From assembly GCA_963771655.1 (NCBI GenBank), contig CAVYUG010000004.1, forward strand, positions 558,001 to 622,000: DNA of 64,000 nt, given 5' to 3'. Numbering within the stretch: the stretch's first letter is position 1; each line of letters starts with the position of its first letter. Positions 36,016-44,455 of the stretch are shown one piece after another. The notes below the pieces were generated by a model, which was given only the letters and a program-made list of their open reading frames with translations, was not told the DNA's origin and searched no databases. Position numbers and translations under genes: made by a program. Origin of the DNA: JAWVFM01 sp963771655. Its GTDB lineage: Bacteria > Actinomycetota > Thermoleophilia > Solirubrobacterales > 70-9.

Positions 36016-36688
36016 GCCGAAGTTCGAGGCGATCCTCTTCGACATCGACGGCACGCTCGTCACGACCGGCGGCGCCTCGGACCGGGCCTGGCAGCGGGCC
36101 GTGCACGACTTCTACGGCGTCGACTTCGATGTCGGCCACAACACGGGCAAGGGTGTGCCCGACCCGGAGGTGGGGCGCGAGGTCCTGCGCGCGATCCTCG
36201 ACCGCGAGCCGACCGGCCGCGAGCTGCTTCAGCTGATGCGCCGGCGCATGAAATACCTGCCGGAGGAGGTGGAGAGCTCTTCCGGCTTCATCGTCCAGCC
36301 GGGGATCCCGGAGCTCCTCGAGCGCCTCGAGTCCGAGGGGGTCCTTCTCGGACTCACGACCGGGAACGTCGAGCCGGCGGCGCACGCAAAGCTCGCTCGC
36401 GCGGAGCTCAATCACTACTTCTCCTTCGGTGGCTACGGCTCCGACGCATCCGAGCGGACCCAGCTGACGAAGCGGGCCATCGAGCGCGCGCGCAGGCTTG
36501 CCCGGGAGCCCCTGCCGAACGAGGTGGTCATGTCGGTGGGCGACACCCCTCGGGACGTCGACGCCGGCCACGGTGCGGGAATTCGCGTGACCGGCGTTGC
36601 CACCGGCGAGTACTCGGTCTCGCAGCTTCAGGGCGCCGGCGCGGACTGGGCCCTCGCGACGCTCGAGAACGGGCTCCCCGGAACGTAA
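36008..36688 (+). CDS. HAD-superfamily phosphatase (phosphoglycolate phosphatase-like)
   Basis: A 226-residue HAD hydrolase. Motif I is LFDIDGTLV (nucleophile Asp), motif II LTTGN, motif III the lysine in QLTKRAIERA, and motif IV GDTPRDVDAG. A helical cap sits between motifs I and II (about residues 20-90). The substrate is unknown; context suggests a sugar phosphate or phosphoglycolate. It overlaps the end of pgi by eight bases and is followed by the ROK kinase. Confidence 0.89.
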   Translation: MAEPKFEAILFDIDGTLVTTGGASDRAWQRAVHDFYGVDFDVGHNTGKGVPDPEVGREVLRAILDREPTGRELLQLMRRRMKYLPEEVESSSGFIVQPGIPELLERLESEGVLLGLTTGNVEPAAHAKLARAELNHYFSFGGYGSDASERTQLTKRAIERARRLAREPLPNEVVMSVGDTPRDVDAGHGAGIRVTGVATGEYSVSQLQGAGADWALATLENGLPGT

Positions 36689-36700
36689 TAGGTTTGTGAC

Positions 36701-37718
36701 GTGAGCCCGAGCGCGAACGCCCCCCGGGGAGGGATCGACCTCGGCGGTACCAAGATCCAGACGGTCGTCGTCGATGCGGAGTTCAACGTCCTCGGGCAGG
36801 CGCGCCGCCAGACCCCCACGAACGGGGGGCCAGAGAAGGTCGCTGAGGAGATGGCGGGCGCGATGCGCGATGCCCTCGAGTACGCGAAGCTCCACGAGGA
36901 TGGGCTCGCCGGCGTGGGGGTCGGCTCGCCGGGCGACGTCGACACGAAGACCGGGACGGTCTCGCACGCCCGAAACCTCCCGGACTGGGAGGACAGCTTC
37001 GGTCTCGGCGGCTACCTGGAGCGTGCGCTCGACGCACCCGTCCGGGTGGGCAACGACGTCGGCGTTGCCACAGAGGCCGAGGCCAAGCTCGGCGCCGGCC
37101 GCAAGTACAAGTCGCTCGTCGGGATCTTCTGGGGCACCGGAGTCGGCGGCGGCCTGATCCTCGACGGCAAGCACTGGCTCGGGCGCGGCGGCGCGGGCGA
37201 GATCGGTCACATCGTGATCAAGCTCGGTGGGCGCAAGTGCCCGTGCGGCCGGCGCGGCTGCCTCGAGGCCTATGCCGGGCGAGCCGCGATGGAGTCGAGG
37301 GCACGCAAGGAGCACGACGAGGGCCGCAAGACGGACCTCTTCAAGATCATGCGCAAGCACGACCGCGACCGGCTCACGAGCGGAATCTGGGCTCGCGCGC
37401 TCGAGGCTGACGACGAGCTCGCCACGGAGCTGATCGACGAGGCCGTCGACGCGATCGGTGCGGGCGCGGCGTCCGCGGTGAACCTGCTCGACGTCGAGGC
37501 GGTGATCATCGGCGGCGGCATCGGCGTTCGCCTCGGCGACGAGTACGCGAAGCGGATCGAGAAGACGGATGCACAAGCACCTCTTCAACGACGGCCGCCC
37601 GCCCGCCGTGGAGGTCGCCTCTCTCGGCGATCTCGGCGGCGCGATCGGCGCCGCGCTCCTGAGCGCCGAGAGCGTCACGAAGCCGCGCCGGCGCCGCAGC
37701 GCCCCCAAGAGCTCGTAG
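36701..37718 (+). CDS. ROK-family sugar kinase, probable glucokinase (frameshifted near C-terminus)
   Basis: Likely phosphorylates glucose at the head of the cluster. Signatures: the ATP-binding GIDLGGTKIQTVVVD, VGNDVGVATEAEAKLG with the catalytic Asp, GTGVGGGLILDG, and the ROK zinc motif CPCGRRGCLEAYAGR. The literal frame runs on past the gene to 38398. Removing one G at 37567-37568 restores HKHLFNDGRPPAVEVASLG and a stop at 37718, giving 338 residues. The GTG start follows the HAD gene by 12 bases. Glucokinase is inferred from context; other hexoses are possible. Confidence 0.88.
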
Positions 37719-37729
37719 CCCTCGAGCGT

Positions 37730-38344
37730 CTAGCTCTTAAAGACTCGGTCCTGGAAGGCGAGCACCACCAGGAGCAGCCAGGTCCACTCGGCGGCCTCCG
37801 GGCTTATGAAGGCGATCGGGATGGAGATCGCGAAGACCATCCCGACGAGGAGGGTTCCGAGGGGCGACTCGGTGGCCGAGATCGAGCCTGGCTTGAGGAG
37901 GCTCCGGCGCCGCACGTAGGCGCGCGTGATCGACGCGAGGATCGCGGTGAGCGAGAGCGTCGCCGCGTAGGTGACGACCGCGAAGGACGTGTCCCCCTGG
38001 TCGGAGAGCAGGCCGGTCGGAAACGGGAGGAAGGCGATCAGGCCCAGGTAGACGAGGTTCAGCCTCACGAGCCCCCCGTCGATGCGCCGCAGGTCGCGGT
38101 ACAGGCCGTGGTGGCGCACCCAGAGCATCCCGAGGACGGCGAAGCTCAGCGCATACGCCCCGAGATCGGGCAGCACGTCCTCGAAGCGGTCGGCGAAGCT
38201 GCCGCCCTCCGGGTTCGCGACGTTGAGGATCAGAAGCGTGAGCGCGATCGCGAAGACGCCGTCGGACAGGGCGACCGTACGGTCGTAGTCGAACTCCTTC
38301 TCGGTCCAGGTCTCGGTCGGCGCGGAGCCTCGCTCGTCGGCCAC
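37730..38344 (-). CDS. TMEM175-family membrane protein (DUF1211, potassium-channel-like)
   Basis: A 204-residue membrane protein with the TMEM175 signature ALSDGVFAIALTLLILNV in the first helix (the F-S-D motif here reads L-S-D) and about six helices. Bacterial members form leak-type potassium channels as tetramers of six-helix subunits. The GTG start lies close to a 44-residue membrane gene on the same strand. It is convergent with the ROK kinase, with 11 bases between. Confidence 0.86.
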   Translation of the reverse strand: MADERGSAPTETWTEKEFDYDRTVALSDGVFAIALTLLILNVANPEGGSFADRFEDVLPDLGAYALSFAVLGMLWVRHHGLYRDLRRIDGGLVRLNLVYLGLIAFLPFPTGLLSDQGDTSFAVVTYAATLSLTAILASITRAYVRRRSLLKPGSISATESPLGTLLVGMVFAISIPIAFISPEAAEWTWLLLVVLAFQDRVFKS

Positions 38345-38384
38345 GACCGCGACTGTACGGCGCGTCCCCGACGGCAGAAGCGGG

Positions 38385-38519
38385 CTATCCGCGGGTGACG
38401 CGCTTTCGCCGCTGGGCCTCGCGCCCGTCTGCGATCGCCGTGCGAATCAGGATCACGCCCCAGACCACGATCGGCCCGAAGACGACGATCATCAGCAGGA
38501 TCTTGATGGCGACGGACAC
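38385..38519 (-). CDS. 44-residue single-helix membrane peptide
   Basis: A short frame from a GTG at 38519, SVAIKILLMIVVFGPIVVW followed by GVILIRTAIADGREAQRRK and a basic tail. One membrane helix spans about residues 4-26, with a strongly positive C-terminus, as expected for a small inner-membrane peptide with the tail inside. GC3 is high throughout. It lies 40 bases upstream of the TMEM175-like gene on the same strand, so the two may be co-transcribed. No homology claim is made. Confidence 0.5.
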   Translation of the reverse strand: MSVAIKILLMIVVFGPIVVWGVILIRTAIADGREAQRRKRVTRG

Positions 38520-38536
38520 GCGCTCAATTAGAGCGC
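38520..38536. terminator. Stem-loop downstream of the tautomerase gene
   Basis: Perfect inverted repeat GCGCTC-AATTA-GAGCGC directly after the tautomerase gene (minus strand) and immediately before the start of the 44-residue frame. It may end the tautomerase transcript, or it may lie in the leader of the small gene. Confidence 0.4.
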
Positions 38537-38551
38537 ATGCCCGTCACGAGC

Positions 38552-39001
38552 TCAGGCGGGAGCGCCGGCCTCCTCGCGCGCGGCCTTCGCGGCATCGACG
38601 AGCTGCTGGAAGCGCACCTGTTGCCCGGCCGCGCCCCAGTTGCCCTCGGGGACGTCGCGGATCAGCGTCCAGACGCGAAGTCCGTCCTCGTCGCCGAGGC
38701 CGGCGGCCTCCGATACCGCCTCGTTGACCGCGGCGACGAGCTCGCCCTTGCGGCTGTCCGACAGCGCGCCCTCGGGAACGGTGACCTGGACGCGGAAGCG
38801 GGGCTCGCCCCCAGGCCGGCCGCCGACCGCGAGGTGCTCGGGATCGATCTCGTTCGCGTAGACCCAGGTGATCGAGCGGAAGAACTCGGTGTCGGGCGCT
38901 CGCTCAGCCTTCAGGAGCCGCGTGGCAAGCTCGTCGAGAACGCCCTCGCGAGCCTCGGGGGAGAGGGCTCCCTTCGGGTAGGTGAATTCGATCATCGGCA
39001 T
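38552..39001 (-). CDS. Tautomerase-family protein (two-domain 4-oxalocrotonate tautomerase-like)
   Basis: A 149-residue protein with Pro2 directly after the initiator (MPMIEFTYPKGALSPEAR), the catalytic residue of 4-OT-like tautomerases. A second similar repeat follows (RVQVTVPEGALSDSRKGEL), without an N-terminal proline, so it is a fused tandem domain. The ribosome site GGAGG precedes the ATG. It is divergent from a TetR regulator, which probably controls it. The substrate is unknown. Confidence 0.8.
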   Translation of the reverse strand: MPMIEFTYPKGALSPEAREGVLDELATRLLKAERAPDTEFFRSITWVYANEIDPEHLAVGGRPGGEPRFRVQVTVPEGALSDSRKGELVAAVNEAVSEAAGLGDEDGLRVWTLIRDVPEGNWGAAGQQVRFQQLVDAAKAAREEAGAPA

Positions 39002-39050
39002 CTTCGAATGGCCTCCTTGTAGGTAGTTGCCCAGGCGCCGCCGAGCATAC

Positions 39051-39066
39051 TATGATGGGCGTCATA
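39051..39066. promoter_or_regulatory. Candidate TetR operator in the tautomerase/TetR divergent region
   Basis: Imperfect palindrome TATGA-TGGGCG-TCATA directly in front of the best ATG of the TetR gene (39067), and in the 65-base divergent region. A TACTAT element (39048-39053), a possible -10 box, overlaps it. Such a site would allow autorepression and control of the tautomerase. Confidence 0.45.
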
Positions 39067-39681
39067 ATGCGGTCAGACCAGACGGAGAGCGATCGCTCCG
39101 CCACCGAGCGCGGGGAGCGGACCCGCCGGCGGATGGTCCGCGGTGCAGCGGCGCTCCTGCGTGAGCGCGGATACACCGGCACCGGGTTTCGTGAGGTCAT
39201 CGCCGCGACGGGCGCTCCGCGCGGCTCGATCTACCACCACTTCCCCGGCGGCAAGGCCCAGCTCGCGCGGGAGGCGGTGGACTACGTCGCCGACCTCGCG
39301 CGGGAGGCCACTCGCGAGCCGCTCGAGGCGGGCGATCCCATCCGGGCGCTGCGGGCGTTCGTCGACATGTGGCTGGCGGACTTCGAGCGGTCGGGGCATC
39401 GCGCCGGATGCCCGATCGCAGCCGTTGCCGTCGAGTCGCACGACGAGGCCCCGGAGCTCCTCGCGTCTGCGGCGGCCGCGTTCGCGGCGTGGCAGGGCGC
39501 GTTCGCCGGCTCGCTCCGCACCGCGGGAGTGCCCCGGGGCCGGGCCGATCGCCTCGCCAACCTGGTGGTCTCCGCGGTCGAGGGCGCGATCGTGATCAGC
39601 CGCGCCCAGCGCGACTCGGCGCCGCTCGAGGCGGCGGGCCGAGAGCTCGAGGCCATCCTGGCCGACGCCTTGGGCGTTTAG
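39067..39681 (+). CDS. TetR-family transcriptional regulator
   Basis: A 204-residue repressor with an N-terminal helix-turn-helix (TRRRMVRGAAALLRERGYTGT then GFREVIAATGAPRGSIYHHF), matching the YcdC/LmrA-like group with the GSIYHHFPGGKAQLA turn. The C-terminal domain (about 75-200) would bind the effector. I prefer the ATG at 39067 over the one at 39052 because the palindrome lies between them. It is divergent from the tautomerase gene. Confidence 0.9.
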   Translation: MRSDQTESDRSATERGERTRRRMVRGAAALLRERGYTGTGFREVIAATGAPRGSIYHHFPGGKAQLAREAVDYVADLAREATREPLEAGDPIRALRAFVDMWLADFERSGHRAGCPIAAVAVESHDEAPELLASAAAAFAAWQGAFAGSLRTAGVPRGRADRLANLVVSAVEGAIVISRAQRDSAPLEAAGRELEAILADALGV

Positions 39682-39727
39682 ACTCGCGGCGGCAGATCCA
39701 AGCGACCAGAGAAAGGCGGGAAAGCCT

Positions 39728-40102
39728 ATGAAGACCAAGTTTGTGCTCGTACTCGGCGTGTGCGCCGCGTTCGCCGGCAGCGGCGTCGCGGCGGCGGCGG
39801 GAGGCAAGGCCGACACCGGCGTCACGATCCAGGGCCCGGACAACGTTCACGGGAAGGTCCTGAGCGAGCGGGCGAGCTGTCAATACGGCCGCACCGTCAT
39901 CGTCTTCAAGCAGAAGGGGAACAAGCAGGTCCCCAAGAACGACAGGAAGATGGCGACGACGACCTCGGAGCGTCAGGGCAATGTGGGCGCTTGGGACCTC
40001 GGCAACCCCGGCTTCCCCAGTGGCAAGTACTACGCGAAGGCCAAGGGCACCGACCGGTGCGCCGCGGGCTTCAGCAAGACCCGGAAGTTCGACCGGGGCT
40101 AG
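39728..40102 (+). CDS. Small secreted protein, function unknown
   Basis: A 124-residue protein with a signal peptide (residues 1-23, KTKFVLVLGVCAAFAGSGVAAAA). The mature part is basic and contains two cysteines (RASCQYGRT and DRCAAGFS) that could form a disulfide. Beta strands seem likely. It has a strong ribosome site (GAAAGGCGGG) and a good terminator just downstream, so it is probably a single-gene unit. I do not recognise a family. Confidence 0.72.
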   Translation: MKTKFVLVLGVCAAFAGSGVAAAAGGKADTGVTIQGPDNVHGKVLSERASCQYGRTVIVFKQKGNKQVPKNDRKMATTTSERQGNVGAWDLGNPGFPSGKYYAKAKGTDRCAAGFSKTRKFDRG

Positions 40103-40122
40103 GGCAAGAGCCCCTCGCTGAG

Positions 40123-40158
40123 AGCGGCGTCGGGTCCGTCCCGGCGCCGCTTTCTCGT
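40123..40158 (+). terminator. Stem-loop terminator after the small secreted protein gene
   Basis: Stem AGCGGCG / CGCCGCT (40123-40151), with an inner CGGG / CCCG stem in the loop, followed by TTCTCGTT, a weak T-rich tract. Good rho-independent type terminator by local standards. Confidence 0.65.
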
Positions 40159-40289
40159 TATACGTGCGCCGTGGGCGACTCGCGTCGTCAGTAATCCACC
40201 GCAGCCATATCCGCGGGTCGGACCCGATGCCGCGGAGTTGCGTCCCGCCTACGCTCGGCAACGGTGACCATGGCCGAAGGAGGAGCGCG

Positions 40290-42893
40290 GTGACGTCGAC
40301 GACGGTCCTCGAACCCGTCGAGGAGCTCGATGCCGAGCACGCGCGCCTCCTCGACCGCGTCGTCGCGGATGCGCAGGAGGCGGCCGTCGCACTCCGTCGC
40401 CTCGACCAGGAGGCGGTGGACGGCATCGTCTGGGAGATGGTGGTGGCCGGTCTCGAGGCGGCGATCGAGCTGGCGGAGCTCGCCATGGAGGAGACGGGCT
40501 TCGGGGTCTTCGAGGACAAGGTGGTCAAGAACTACATCGCCACGGAATTCCTCTACGACTACCTGAAGGACAAACGATCGGTAGGTGTCATCGATGAGGA
40601 CACCGAGCGGAAGATCGAGTTCGTGGCGGAGCCGATCGGCGTCGTGCTCGGCCTTCTGCCGATCACCAATCCCACCTCAACCGCCCTCTTCAAGTCGATC
40701 GTCGGGGCGAAGACCCGGAACGCGATGATCTTCCGTCCATCGGCTCGAGCGGCTCGCTGTGCGACTCGGGCCGTGGAGATTCTCCAAGCGGCCGGGGAGG
40801 GGGCGGGGCTGCCCCGCAATGCGCTACAGGTAGTACCCGATGCGACGCTCGACGTGTCGCAGTACCTGTTTCACCACCCGGGCGTCGACTTCATCTGGAC
40901 CACCGGAGGCCCGAAGGCGGTGGCGGCGACCAACCGGGCGGGAAAGCCCTGCCTCGGGGTCGGATCGGGCAATGCGCCGGTGTACGTGCATCGGAGCGCC
41001 GACGTCCGCATGGCGGTCGTCGACATCCTCATCTCGAAGACGTTCGACGCCTCGGTGATCTGCCCCGCGGAGCAGACGTGCGTGGTCGACGAGCCCATCT
41101 ACGACGAGATGCTCGCGGAGTTCCGCCGGATGGGCGCCCAGTCGTTGAGCGAGGACGAGGTGGCTCGCCTGTGCGAGGGGATCGTCGCCGACGACGGCAA
41201 CCTGGAGCTCGCGGCGCTGGGACGCTCGTGCGTCGACCTCGGCCGGCTCGCGGGCATCGACGTTCACCCGGACGCCAAGGTCCTCCTCGCGCCGCTCCCC
41301 ACGGACCTCGAGGAGCTCGGCGCCCATCCGCTGCTGCAGGAGAAGCTGATGCCGGTCATGGGCGTCGTCCGATCGCCGGGCGTCGAGCACGGAATCGCCG
41401 CCTGCGAGCTCGTCACCGAGCACGGTGGCCTCGGCCACACATCCGCGGTCTACACCCGCGACGACGAGGTCGCCGACCGCTTCTCCGCCGCGGTGCGCAC
41501 CGGCCGGATCCTGGTCAACGCGCCGACCGCCGTCGGTGCCCTGGGCGGCGTCTACAACTCGATGACCCCGACCTTCTCGCTCGGCTGCGGCACGTGGGGA
41601 GGATCGACGACGACCGACAACATCAACTACCTCAACCTGCTCAACGTCAAGGCGGTGTCGAGGCGGCAGGCCCCGCCGCAGTGGTTCCGAGTGCCGTCCG
41701 GCACCTACTTCAACCCGGGCTCGCTCGAGAGCCTTCGCGAGCTCGGCGCTCGACAGGCCCTGATCGTCACGGACCAGAACTGCGAAGCGGCGGGCATGGT
41801 CGACGCCGTGCGCCGTTCCCTGGGCGACGCGGCCGTTCACGTCTTCGCCGAGGTCGAGCCGGAGCCGCCGGAGGCGCAGATCCGCGCCGGCGTCGAGGTA
41901 CTCGGGCGCTTCCAGCCGGACGCGATGGTCGCGGTCGGCGGTGGCTCCGTGCTCGACGCCGCGAAGGCCATGCGGCTCTTCTACGAGAGCCCCGATCTCG
42001 AGCTCCGTGAGCTGTCGCTCCCGTTCCTCGACGCCCGCAAGCGCGTTGCGCACTATCCGGAGATCGAGCATCGCGTGAAGCTCGCCGCCGCTCCGACCAC
42101 GGCGGGCACCGGCTCCGAGGTCTCTCCCGCTGCGGTGATCACGGTCGGCGACCGGAAGGTGACGCTCGTCGACTACTCGCTCGTCCCCGACATGGCGGTG
42201 GTCGAGCCCGAGCTCAGCCTCTCGATGCCCGCGAAAGTCACCGCGGACAGCGGGGTGGACGCGCTCACGCACGCCCTCGAGGCGAGCGTGTCGATCTTTG
42301 CGTCGCCTTACACCGACGCCTTCGCGATGCAGGCCGTGAACCTCATTCTCCAGAACCTCCCTCGCGCCTACGCCCACGGCAGCGACCTCGAGGCACGCAC
42401 CGCGATGGCGAACGCGGCGACGATCGCGGGCCTCGCGTTCTCGAACGCCTTCGTCGGCGTCTGTCACGCGCTCGCTCACGCCGTCGGCGCCCGGTTCGGC
42501 GTCGCGCACGGGCGAGCGAACGGGATCTTCCTCCCTCACGCTCTTCGCTACAACGCCTCGCTGCCGACGAAGTTCATGCCGGCCCCCGGGTACTCGGCGT
42601 ACGTCGCGCCCGAGAAGTACGCCCAGATCGCCTGGGTCTTCGGGCTCCACGGCGGCGGCGAGGAGGAGCGGCGGTCGCACCTCTTCTCCCGCGTCGACGA
42701 GCTCCTCGACGCGGTGGAGATGCCACGCTCGCTGGCCGAGACCGGAATCGATCGCGAGCGCTACGAGGCGGCGCTGCCTGACCTCGCGAAGGCGGCCTTC
42801 ATCGACCCCAGCATCCGCACCAACCCTCGGGTCCCGACGATCGCCGAGCTGGTCGATCTGTTGCGGGCGGGGTACGAGGGGCGCCCAGGCTAG
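40290..42893 (+). CDS. adhE: Bifunctional acetaldehyde-CoA / alcohol dehydrogenase
   Basis: Two fused enzymes of ethanol fermentation, 867 residues from a GTG behind AAGGAGGAGC. Residues ~20-440 form the CoA-acylating aldehyde dehydrogenase with Cys258 in SVICPAEQT as the nucleophile. Residues ~450-867 form the iron alcohol dehydrogenase, with GGGSVLDAAKAMR and metal ligands in GVDALTHALEA (Asp657, His661) and CHALAHAVGARFGVAHG (His730, His740). It converts acetyl-CoA to ethanol, or the reverse. It stands alone between a terminator and the mce operon. An AdhE in an otherwise respiratory actinobacterium is noteworthy. Confidence 0.95.
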   Translation: MTSTTVLEPVEELDAEHARLLDRVVADAQEAAVALRRLDQEAVDGIVWEMVVAGLEAAIELAELAMEETGFGVFEDKVVKNYIATEFLYDYLKDKRSVGVIDEDTERKIEFVAEPIGVVLGLLPITNPTSTALFKSIVGAKTRNAMIFRPSARAARCATRAVEILQAAGEGAGLPRNALQVVPDATLDVSQYLFHHPGVDFIWTTGGPKAVAATNRAGKPCLGVGSGNAPVYVHRSADVRMAVVDILISKTFDASVICPAEQTCVVDEPIYDEMLAEFRRMGAQSLSEDEVARLCEGIVADDGNLELAALGRSCVDLGRLAGIDVHPDAKVLLAPLPTDLEELGAHPLLQEKLMPVMGVVRSPGVEHGIAACELVTEHGGLGHTSAVYTRDDEVADRFSAAVRTGRILVNAPTAVGALGGVYNSMTPTFSLGCGTWGGSTTTDNINYLNLLNVKAVSRRQAPPQWFRVPSGTYFNPGSLESLRELGARQALIVTDQNCEAAGMVDAVRRSLGDAAVHVFAEVEPEPPEAQIRAGVEVLGRFQPDAMVAVGGGSVLDAAKAMRLFYESPDLELRELSLPFLDARKRVAHYPEIEHRVKLAAAPTTAGTGSEVSPAAVITVGDRKVTLVDYSLVPDMAVVEPELSLSMPAKVTADSGVDALTHALEASVSIFASPYTDAFAMQAVNLILQNLPRAYAHGSDLEARTAMANAATIAGLAFSNAFVGVCHALAHAVGARFGVAHGRANGIFLPHALRYNASLPTKFMPAPGYSAYVAPEKYAQIAWVFGLHGGGEEERRSHLFSRVDELLDAVEMPRSLAETGIDRERYEAALPDLAKAAFIDPSIRTNPRVPTIAELVDLLRAGYEGRPG

Positions 42894-42949
42894 CCGCCGC
42901 GAAGCGGCTCGCTCAGTAGTCATCCGCAATCCAAGCCGTCCAGACCCTG

Positions 42950-44455
42950 ATGTCCCGGGGCGCGGCTAAACGTAGCGTGGCGAACCACGACGGTGGCTGG
43001 AGCGAGGAGCTGCGCAACGTGACGCTCGACTATGAGTCGGAGGACACGCCGCGTCGGGCGTGGGTCGCCCGGGTCTTGAGCGCCATCGGGCTCCTGCTCG
43101 GCTGCGCGCTCGTCGCGATCGTCCTCTTCGGCGGCTCGGGCGGCCACGCGTATCGCCTGCTGTTCCAGAACGCCGGCCAGATCGTCACCGGAAACCAGGT
43201 GCTGGTAGCCGGCCAGCCGATCGGCTCGATCGACGACGTGAGCCTGAGCGACAGCTCCGAGGCCGTGCTGACGATCTCGGTCGACGAGCCGCTGCGCGAA
43301 GGAACGACCGCGGTCGTCCGCGCCACGTCGCTCAGCGGCGTCGCGAACCGCTACGTCTCGATCACTCCCGGGCCGAAGAGCGCGCCGCTGCTGGCGGATG
43401 GCGCGACGATCGACCGTTCCCACACCACCTCGGCGGTCGATCTCGATCAGCTCGTCAACACGTTCCCGCCGAAGACGCGCCTCGCGCTCCGAAACGTGAT
43501 CCAGGGCTCGGCGGCCGTCTACGACGGGAACACGAATGGCGCGCGCAGCACCATCAAGTACCTCGCGCCCTCGCTGCAGGCGAGCGAGAGGGTGTTCGCG
43601 GAGCTGAACCGCGACAGCTACGCGTTCAGCCAGTTCCTCGTCGAGGGCTCGCGCACGCTGAAGGACATAGCCGCCCGGCGCGCCGACCTCTCCGCCCTGA
43701 CGGCGAACGCTAACCAGGCGCTCGGGGCCATCGCCAGCCAGGGCGGAGCGCTCGACACCTCGCTCGTCGCCGCGCCTCCGACCCTTCGCCAGGCGAACAC
43801 CACGTTCGTCAACCTGCGAGCGGCGCTCGATGACCTGACGCCGGTCGTCAACGAGGCCAAGCCGGCGACGAAGGACCTGGCGCCGTTCCTGCGCAAGCTG
43901 CGCGTGGTCGCGGAGCGGGCGGTCCCGGTGGTCCATCGCCTGCGGTTCGCGATCTCCCGGCGCGGGAAGGCGAACGACCTCACCGATCTGCTTCGCGAGC
44001 TGCCGGCGGCGCAGCGGAGCGCGAGCAAGAACGTGCCGCGCGCGATCAAGGCGCTCGACGCCTCCCAGCCGACGATCGAGCTCATGCGGCCCTACGCGCC
44101 GGACCTCGCGGCCTTCGTCGCCAAGTTCGGCCAGGACACGTCCTACTACGACGCCAACGGGCACTACGCCCGCGTGTCGACCGCCGAGGCGAACCTGTTC
44201 CACTACTGCACCGCGGGCGATGCGAACCCTCGCTGCGCGAGCGCCGGCGGGCCCTACGCCACCGGAGAGCTGGCCCCGATCCCGCCGAGCCAGCAGTTCA
44301 GAGGTCTCTCGGTCGGCCCATTCACGCGCTGCCCGGGAGGGGCGACCCAGCCGATCGCGGGCTCGAACCCGTTCACCGACGACGGGAGCCTCCTCTCCGG
44401 CGGCCAGGGCCCCAATCCCAAGTGCGACAAGGGCGACGTGCCCCCGGGGCCATGA
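42950..44455 (+). CDS. MCE-domain protein 1 (MlaD family)
   Basis: First of six consecutive MCE proteins, 501 residues from the ATG at 42950; a GTG at 42977 is an alternative. One N-terminal membrane helix (about residues 38-58) follows a charged N-terminus. The MCE domain (YRLLFQNAGQIVTGNQVLVAGQPIG...) lies at ~68-145, then a long helical region of ~250 residues, and a Cys/Pro-rich tail. MCE proteins form hexamers or tubes that carry lipids across the envelope. The stop overlaps the next gene (ATGA). Confidence 0.88.
   Translation: MSRGAAKRSVANHDGGWSEELRNVTLDYESEDTPRRAWVARVLSAIGLLLGCALVAIVLFGGSGGHAYRLLFQNAGQIVTGNQVLVAGQPIGSIDDVSLSDSSEAVLTISVDEPLREGTTAVVRATSLSGVANRYVSITPGPKSAPLLADGATIDRSHTTSAVDLDQLVNTFPPKTRLALRNVIQGSAAVYDGNTNGARSTIKYLAPSLQASERVFAELNRDSYAFSQFLVEGSRTLKDIAARRADLSALTANANQALGAIASQGGALDTSLVAAPPTLRQANTTFVNLRAALDDLTPVVNEAKPATKDLAPFLRKLRVVAERAVPVVHRLRFAISRRGKANDLTDLLRELPAAQRSASKNVPRAIKALDASQPTIELMRPYAPDLAAFVAKFGQDTSYYDANGHYARVSTAEANLFHYCTAGDANPRCASAGGPYATGELAPIPPSQQFRGLSVGPFTRCPGGATQPIAGSNPFTDDGSLLSGGQGPNPKCDKGDVPPGP

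Noticed and set aside
40824..42929. 701-codon minus-strand frame opposite adhE
   Set aside because: Shadow of adhE in the opposite frame.
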